Shown in pieces: positions 57,564 to 64,000 of a stretch of 64,000 nt of DNA (position 1 is the first letter of the stretch; every line of letters starts with the position of its first letter). Source of the DNA: Laguncularia racemosa (lineage: Eukaryota; Streptophyta; Magnoliopsida; Myrtales; Combretaceae). The notes beneath the pieces were generated by a model. The model saw only the letters and a program-made list of their open reading frames with translations, was not told the DNA's origin and searched no databases. The DNA lies in contig JBBMOL010000058.1 in NCBI GenBank assembly GCA_037954665.1, positions 1 to 64,000 of the forward strand, read 5' to 3'. The position numbers and the translations under genes were made by a program.

Positions 57564-58984
57564 GTGGATATGTGAGGGAAAACTCCAAGGTTCCAAAAGG
57601 GATTATTATTATTATTTATTATAATTATTATTATTATTATCTTAACAAATCAATTAATAATTGGCTAAACCATAAACCCCCAAAGAAATATTTCTATAAG
57701 ATTAGCTAAACAACAAACTCCTAAATAAGACAATTATCCATATATATGCAAAATTGATTTTGGTTTTCCAATGCTGACCATGTCTCTATAAGGATTTTTT
57801 TTCTTTTTATTTTGATAACCACATAAAGAAATGATAAGTAACTACCTATAATAAATTAAAAATAGCAGGATCCGCACTTACTTATGAAATTTACATGAAA
57901 ATAATCTTATTTTATTCCGCTTTTTATGAGATATAAATATATATTTTCTAATAGCTTACACCAAGATAGTCTCTCATTGATTCTATATAATATTGTTGTA
58001 CTAAGATTTTGCATAATCACGTATTATATGGCAAAACTTTATGTACATACACATAGTGCACTATGCACTGCTTTTCTAAACTATTAGATGAATGGGGCCT
58101 CCTCGCCTTTATTTCCAATGGGTCAATTGCATTTTGTTGATTTTCTGAGTGAGCTTTTTTTAGCTATATCGATTGGTGAAACAATTGAACAAAGTAATAA
58201 AATTTAGACAATTTAAGGATAACGTACGAGCTATGCAAAGGCCATACGTGCATTTGAAGAAGATCAATTGAGTATCTCAAACTATCGATCTAGACTCTTT
58301 GTACTTAGTTGAGGCACTGAGTACTATGCTTTTGAATTTCACGAAATAGAAATAGAAATCCGTCAATCCAAGTACATCTTTTTTTCCTTTGATGAGAGCT
58401 TGATGATGGTGGATGATAGAGATGAATGCTGAATTTCGGGGGGTTGTACATAAGGGGAAGGCTTGATTTTTCTCAAAGCCCACGTTAGAATTATAAATAA
58501 ATTATTTTTTTTTCCTCTAGTAAGATATGTTTCATAAGTGAATTAGCACCTTTGTTGCTATTTTTTGGCTCACTTATTTTATTTTTAGTAGAAAGATCAG
58601 TAATTTTGCCATCATATTATTATCTCAAAGAAATGAAGTCTGACTTATATATATGTCTATAGTGTAATAGATAAGAATTAAATCTTATGGTAAATTCTCA
58701 AAGCCATCTTAGAATCATAAATGAAACAATAATTTTTCTTGTAATCAAGTCCATATTGTATATTTACTTTCTAGAATCAGTTAGATTTGTATCTTTTAAA
58801 ATTTTCTAAATTTATAAATTAATTATTGAAATTATTAAGATTTTTAAAATATTTTATCACATCATTATAGCATCATCTTTTTATTATTATTATAATCTCA
58901 ACCATCGAATACATCCAAAAAGCATCATAAGGGCAAATTTTAAACAAAAACAACTGACATGAGTGATTTTTGCAAAGCAAAGAG
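57564..58984. other. AT-rich spacer upstream of the CLE gene
   Basis: Contains an (ATT)n tract at 57603-57640, about 110-150 bp upstream of the CLE start. No gene called; the small minus ORF 58277-58483 lacks any motif. Confidence 0.5.
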
Positions 58985-59652
58985 TTTTATGGATTGTCTA
59001 TTGGAGCCCTAAAAGAAGCGAGTAATGCTCTTCGACTGCTCCTACCACAATATTCATGCATGCTGGCATTTGCCGGACCATGTCCCATCCCTCAGAAAAC
59101 AAATTATCACTCAGCTGGTTTTTTTCCATGGATCCCCATTTCCATTTTACACTTGGCCATCCGATGGTGCATCTCGACATAAGGCTTCTAAGCGAGTTAG
59201 GATTAGCATTCTCGTTCATGAGAATCGTCGCATCCGACAAAATCATGTCTGCATCTTTCCAAGATATATAGAGGAATCAAATGCCACAACACGTGCAGTA
59301 ATTTCTCTCAACTTGTCCTCTTTAGGCCTTGCATTGCCATCTTTTTGTGAAAAACCAATCATTAAATGCATTCCAAGCACCAAGACCCACTGTAAGTGAG
59401 CTTAGATTTAGATTTGGATATGTCTTGAGCAGGTTCTCCAAGTCAAGGCTCCTCTTTGTTGTCAAATAATCTTTGCTTTCTTCCCTTTACAAATTGACTG
59501 TTAGCTTCGTAAATGCTTCCATCGATCACATTAGAAAGATTAGGAGAACTAAGCTGAAGGCTTCTTCGCAAGTTGACAGTAATGTTATCCAATTGAATGC
59601 ATGATGCTTGCACCAAAAAGAAACTTAAAATCAGATTACAAAGGAGTTTCAA
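58985..59652 (-). pseudogene. Unrecognised coding-like remnant
   Basis: The minus strand reads as coding in pieces: MKLLCNLILSFFLVQASC (a signal-peptide-like start, 59599-59652), LRRSLQLSSPNLSNVIDGSI, then after frame changes MILSDATILMNENANPN and RCTIGWPSVKWKWGSMEKNQ (58998-59246). The higher GC content compared with neighbours and the long readable stretches suggest a former gene. I do not recognise the family. At least two frame breaks. Confidence 0.4.
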
Positions 59653-59884
59653 GTATAAGGGACCGTGGTCTCATTCATTTCAGCCTTAAACAAAAAAGAC
59701 TGGGTTTGTGTGTGTTATAATAATATTCTATGTATGTTGTAAAAACAATTGTTTTAGGATCACAAAATGATACAAAATTTTTATTAATTTTCTTATTCTC
59801 CAATACAATCTACTTCAGTCAACACTGTCAAAAATATATACATAACAATAAATTATAGAGAATTGATATAAGAAAACAAACAAA

Positions 59885-59963
59885 AATATCTACAAAGGAT
59901 TTATCATAATTAAGCTTGATGTGATATAATCTTTTTGGTATCTAATATCATATAAGAAAGAAA
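59885..59963. repeat. ~79-bp direct repeat flanking the solo LTR
   Basis: ATATCTACAAAGGATTTATC at 59885 is repeated as ATATCTATAAAGGATTTATC from 60539, after the solo LTR. The similarity extends about 50 bp. The LTR appears to have entered at the start of the second unit of a tandem pair. Confidence 0.7.
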
Positions 59964-59968
59964 ATATC

Positions 59969-60538
59969 TGACGTAGCGCGAAAAGCGTAAACAACACGAG
60001 ACCAATTATAGGATTGGACCTCACGAACAAACAAAGAATAATTCTGAGTTATTCCTTGAAAATCTCAATTACGCACAATCGAGAAATCAGAGAAAACTCT
60101 TCTCTAAAAGTGTATATCTGACAAAAGTTTCAAAAACTAACCCTAAAATGACCTAACAACTATGTATAGTCCTTAGGGAAATAATTAATAAGGAAATAAA
60201 TATGTACACGTGGAAATAAATATATGTATACACGTCTGTCATCTGTCTTATACACGGTCGTGTATAAGACCGTGTATGTTTCTGAGGGATCTTCCAGGCG
60301 CATTACACGGCCGTACCTTTGAACGTATATACGACCGTGTAGGTTTCTAGAAACCATCCTGACACAACACACGGCCGTGCTTTCTGGCCGTGTATGTTTC
60401 TGGGAGTCATCCTGACATAACACACGGTCGTGCTTGCTGGCCGTGTATGTTTCTGGGAGCTGCCAGACACTTTACACAGCCGTGCCTTGTAAAAGATATG
60501 CCCAATCAGCTTGTGTCAGCTACAAGATGCCCACATCA
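59969..60538 (-). mobile_element. Solo LTR with ACACGGCCGTGT repeats
   Basis: 570 bp, starting TGACGTAGCG and ending CCCACATCA, flanked by ATATC on both sides (59964-59968 and 60539-60543). No internal retroelement sequence is present, so it is a solo LTR left by recombination. From 60225 to 60485 it carries several ACACGG.CGTG palindromes with 'TGTATGTTTCTG' spacers. Layout (palindromes in U3 next to a TATA-like CTATACATAG on the minus strand near 60163) parallels element 3's LTR, although the sequences are otherwise different. Confidence 0.85.
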
Positions 60539-60543
60539 ATATC

Positions 60544-63500
60544 TATAAAGGATTTATCATAATTTAGTTTGATATGATATGATCTTGATATAGTCTAATC
60601 CCTTCAGTAGCTAATATGATATGATATGATATAATCGTGTTTTGCTTTTGCTAATTTTGTGCATGTTTTAGATACCAAATTTGAATTTTCTAATTTTTTC
60701 TTCTCTCAATTTTTCTCTATTTACAATCAATTATTGCAAATACTTAGATTTTTTAAATGTCTTCTGACGTTATTAATAACATTATCTTTTTTTCCCTATA
60801 ATCTTAACTATTGATTACTTACAACAAAATCTTAATGGGTAAACTAGGGAAAACTAAGAGAAGATAAATTTAAAGAATCCACTTCCATTCTAGATAATAT
60901 CAAATCTATTAACATAAGTAATAGATGTTATGCTAACAACATAAGATTATAATTATTATATCTATATCCAACATTATCTTTTCATAGCATATTAAAAAAA
61001 AAAAAAAAGACTTAAAGAAAAAGGGAATTACTAAAATGACTTTTCTAAAATCATGTTTTTTTTTTTTTTGATTAACTACTACTTTCATTTTTATTTTTTA
61101 AATTAGGAATACTCACTCTTTTGAGTTTCACCAATTAATAGAGAAAAAAAAAAAGTCGTTTTGTTTTGAATTAGGTAGGGAAGGGTTAAGGGTTTACATG
61201 TGAATACTTTAATATTATATTGCATATATAACAAAATATTCACGCGTGTGGACTCTCACAAACATACCTATATGTATAACAATGCAATGCAAATATAATG
61301 CTATATACTATGCAGAGTTATACATTATATATATATATATATAGCATGTATGTGTATTTATACACATGTAAATAGATGCTTGAAATAGATATTATGCTAA
61401 CAATAAAAGATTATAAATATTATATCATATATTATACGTGAATACCTTATTGCTTTTATAATGATAATAATAATAAAACATATATAACAAGTAATGCTAC
61501 ATACTATATATTATATAGAATTATGTATAGCATTATACATAAATAGCAATGTATTATATTATATGTAATAAAACATATATATACATATATATGTGCGTGC
61601 GTGTGTGTGATATTATGCATCAACACTTGACATTATACATACACACATATCTAAGTATTATAACATTATATACAAATGTAATAAATATTATGTTAAATTT
61701 ATAAATTTATAACTATTATATGTGTGTGTGTGGTTATATTGTAATAACGTATTTATTTACATTTAATATATCTATATATATATATATATATATATCCATA
61801 CATAATGTTATATACTATATAGAATTATACTATTTTATATATATACCTACTTGTGTATATATTAAAGATTTCAAATTTATATTTATAAATTACATGTAAG
61901 TACCTTCATAATATATATTATATATGTATTACTATATAACCGGACATATATACCAATATTTACAACGCAATGCTTTATATATATAAATATAACGAAAAAC
62001 CACACACACAAACATATTAATTACATGATGATATATATTATATAGTTATAGATATGTGTATGTGTGTATTAACAAAATCTCTATATGAATATAAAATATG
62101 TGACATTAAAGGGTTAAAAAACTAGAGATTAAAAGGGTCGGGGAATTGCATCTTTCTAAATTTTTATTGATATATTAGGATAAAACAAGTTAAATAACTT
62201 ATTATCAAATTACTCTTTTCTTTTCTTTTCTTCAGGGCGAAATACATTCCAAATGCAGGGGTGTTTTTTTCAATTAAATAACCATTGGCTGCGACCTTAG
62301 CCTCTCATCGATTAGCTATGGGTAAAATACACTAGTTTGAAACTTCTTCAGACTACTACAAAATATTTGACCATTCTACGTCTTTGATTATAACAAAGTC
62401 AAAAATCTAAAAAAAAAAATGTTTTTAGCAAAATAAACTTGCTCTTAATTTAATTTTTGAAAACTTCAAAGGTTCTTATACTTTAAAGGTGGCTTTTCAA
62501 ACCTAGTTTATAGATTACAATGATATGTGCTTTAAACATCAGTAGAAAAATTCACACCGGGAGCATCCATTATGCATTTCACAAACAGTAAATTCACGAA
62601 AACGTAAAAGATTTCTGCCTTTTATTAACAATTGCCTTTCACAGCGATGAATATTTTCCTTTTAAATATGCCAAAACCTTTGTCCAGACTTTTAGTTTAT
62701 TCTTTATTAAGAATTCCATTTCGATTGATTAGCCGCCAAACGTTTGACTTTACAGTCCCCACTTAAGCACCGATAAAAAAGCAGCTTACGAATCCTATGT
62801 ACAATTGTCTTATATTATCATTCTGTCTCCTCAATGATCCAAAGATATTCGTTTCTATGTTGTCAATCTAGTCACACACACCTTGTCATACATTTATATA
62901 TAGACTCAAACAATTAGCCGCATGTAGACTGAGGAGACGCTATGGACAGCACTAAAAAAAAATGAACAAAATACAGCAAAAGGACAGAAGACACTTTTTA
63001 TCTCTAAAGGAAATGGGTCACTTTCACTTACTCATATGCAATTAGTATAATATTGATATTTGATTTGCTGATATATGCGTCGAGAGAAGCTTCGATTTCC
63101 GTGGGAGAGCTGACAATATCCTAAACTATACAAAAGAACTTTCCATTTTTTTTATTAATGCGTGTGGATTAGATAAAGTTAAGTAACAATGAAAAATTGG
63201 ATATTCTAGGATTAGACAATCTCCTGATAATTCTTGTTCTCAACAAAGAAAACTATCTAAAAATTACTAGAATCACAACATCTTATAGGATCCCTTTTTT
63301 CTTCTCTTTTTACCATAACACTTGTTATAGTAAAAATAGTATTTAAATTATTCATGGAATTCCTTGAAATGAGAAAATTTTTATGTGAAGTTATCAGAAT
63401 GAACATATCGGGAAAGTGAATGAATGATGGGTATAAAAAATGTATATAGAGGATATGGTTTTGGGGATAATATAAGGAAGGAGAAACTAATTTAGAATAT

Positions 63501-64000
63501 GCATCAGATATAAAAGCCATTTTAGTGAAGGTGGTGGGTACAAAGTAGCTTTAACATGCAACTATGGTGATGGTGCTGTCATTCTAATCCGGACTGGAGA
63601 AGCTAATGAATATTTGGATAGTATATTTCGTAGTACTTCCAAATATTGGAAAATATAATAAATCTCCTCATTATCTCAAATACTTCGTGGTCCAAACTTT
63701 CTGTATGGACATTCAAGCGATAATACAAGAGTGTATTTAGGGTCCTCGAAAAGCCGATGCTTTCCATTGACTTGGTTATTTATGATACTTAAAATGGTGA
63801 TTCATGGATTTCGAAATACTATTTTTTTATGGGAAAAAGTAAAAAGCAAGGATTGAATTCTATATAAAGTTTCTTTGACGTTTCGGAGCGCCTTGATATC
63901 AATCTTTTCACGTGGAAAGTGCAATTGTAATCATGAGCAATCATTCATACAATATTAGATTCACAAGTTAGTGGCCAAAAAAAGGGGCAATTTGAGTTGC
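60544..64000. other. AT-rich spacer with microsatellites
   Basis: (TA)n tracts at 61326-61343 and 61773-61795, TG/GT tracts near 61597 and 61723, and long TATA-rich stretches over 61260-62110. Poly-A (60991-61009) and poly-T runs. The minus ORF 63257-63520 is open but has no recognisable motif. No gene called. Confidence 0.6.

Noticed and set aside
63257..63520. Minus-strand 87-codon ORF near the right end
   Set aside because: AT-rich chance ORF with no recognisable motif or promoter signal.

Overview
This is plant nuclear DNA, most likely from a eudicot; the species cannot be fixed from the window. The evidence is Ty3/gypsy and Ty1/copia retrotransposons of plant lineages, GT-AG introns in a GDSL esterase gene, a CLE peptide gene, a SINE, and AT-rich spacers with microsatellites. 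No CRISPR array or bacterial-type operon is present.

The left 27.8 kb is a nest of three LTR retrotransposons. The oldest is a minus-strand Ogre/Tat-like element (element 2, 19632-27763), inserted 57 bp upstream of a CDC48-like exon. Its integrase is cut at 19632 by the end of a plus-strand relative (element 1, 1-19631, whose 5' LTR lies left of the window). Element 1's ORF1 is in turn interrupted by a minus-strand chromovirus-type element (element 3, 423-7094) with two LTRs and a perfect 5-bp target duplication (CCTAC). All three are coding-defective. Element 1 carries a roughly 1.5 kb satellite-like array between integrase and 3' LTR. Both visible Ogre-like LTRs carry a tRNA-like A-box/B-box pair in U3, upstream of a TATA box. 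Elements 1 and 2 share an in-frame TGA at the same place in ORF1.

From 27.8 to 31.5 kb there are broken exons of two unrelated genes, a CDC48-type AAA ATPase (D2 domain) and an IST1-like protein, followed by an array of GTTTAAAC palindromes. From 31.5 to 40.6 kb lie AT-rich repeats, a very degraded copia element, four copies of a ~190 bp repeat (one inverted) and MITE-like sequences.

The one clearly intact multi-exon gene is a GDSL/SGNH esterase of the CPRD49/IAH1 type (40895-48945, five exons, 245 codons, all catalytic blocks present). A SINE-like insertion sits in intron 1, and intron 2 is about 5.6 kb. Downstream is a decayed Ty1/copia element (about 50211-55460), whose 5' LTR was split by a 380-bp solo-LTR-like insertion and whose RT contains a frame-breaking 97-bp tandem duplication.

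The right end holds a single-exon minus-strand CLE peptide precursor (57221-57490) with its own TATA box and a 45-bp duplication across its stop codon. It also holds an unrecognised coding-like remnant (58985-59652) and a 570-bp solo LTR (59969-60538, target duplication ATATC). This solo LTR carries the same ACACGGCCGTGT palindrome repeats as element 3's LTRs 53 kb away. The rest is AT-rich spacer with (TA)n repeats.
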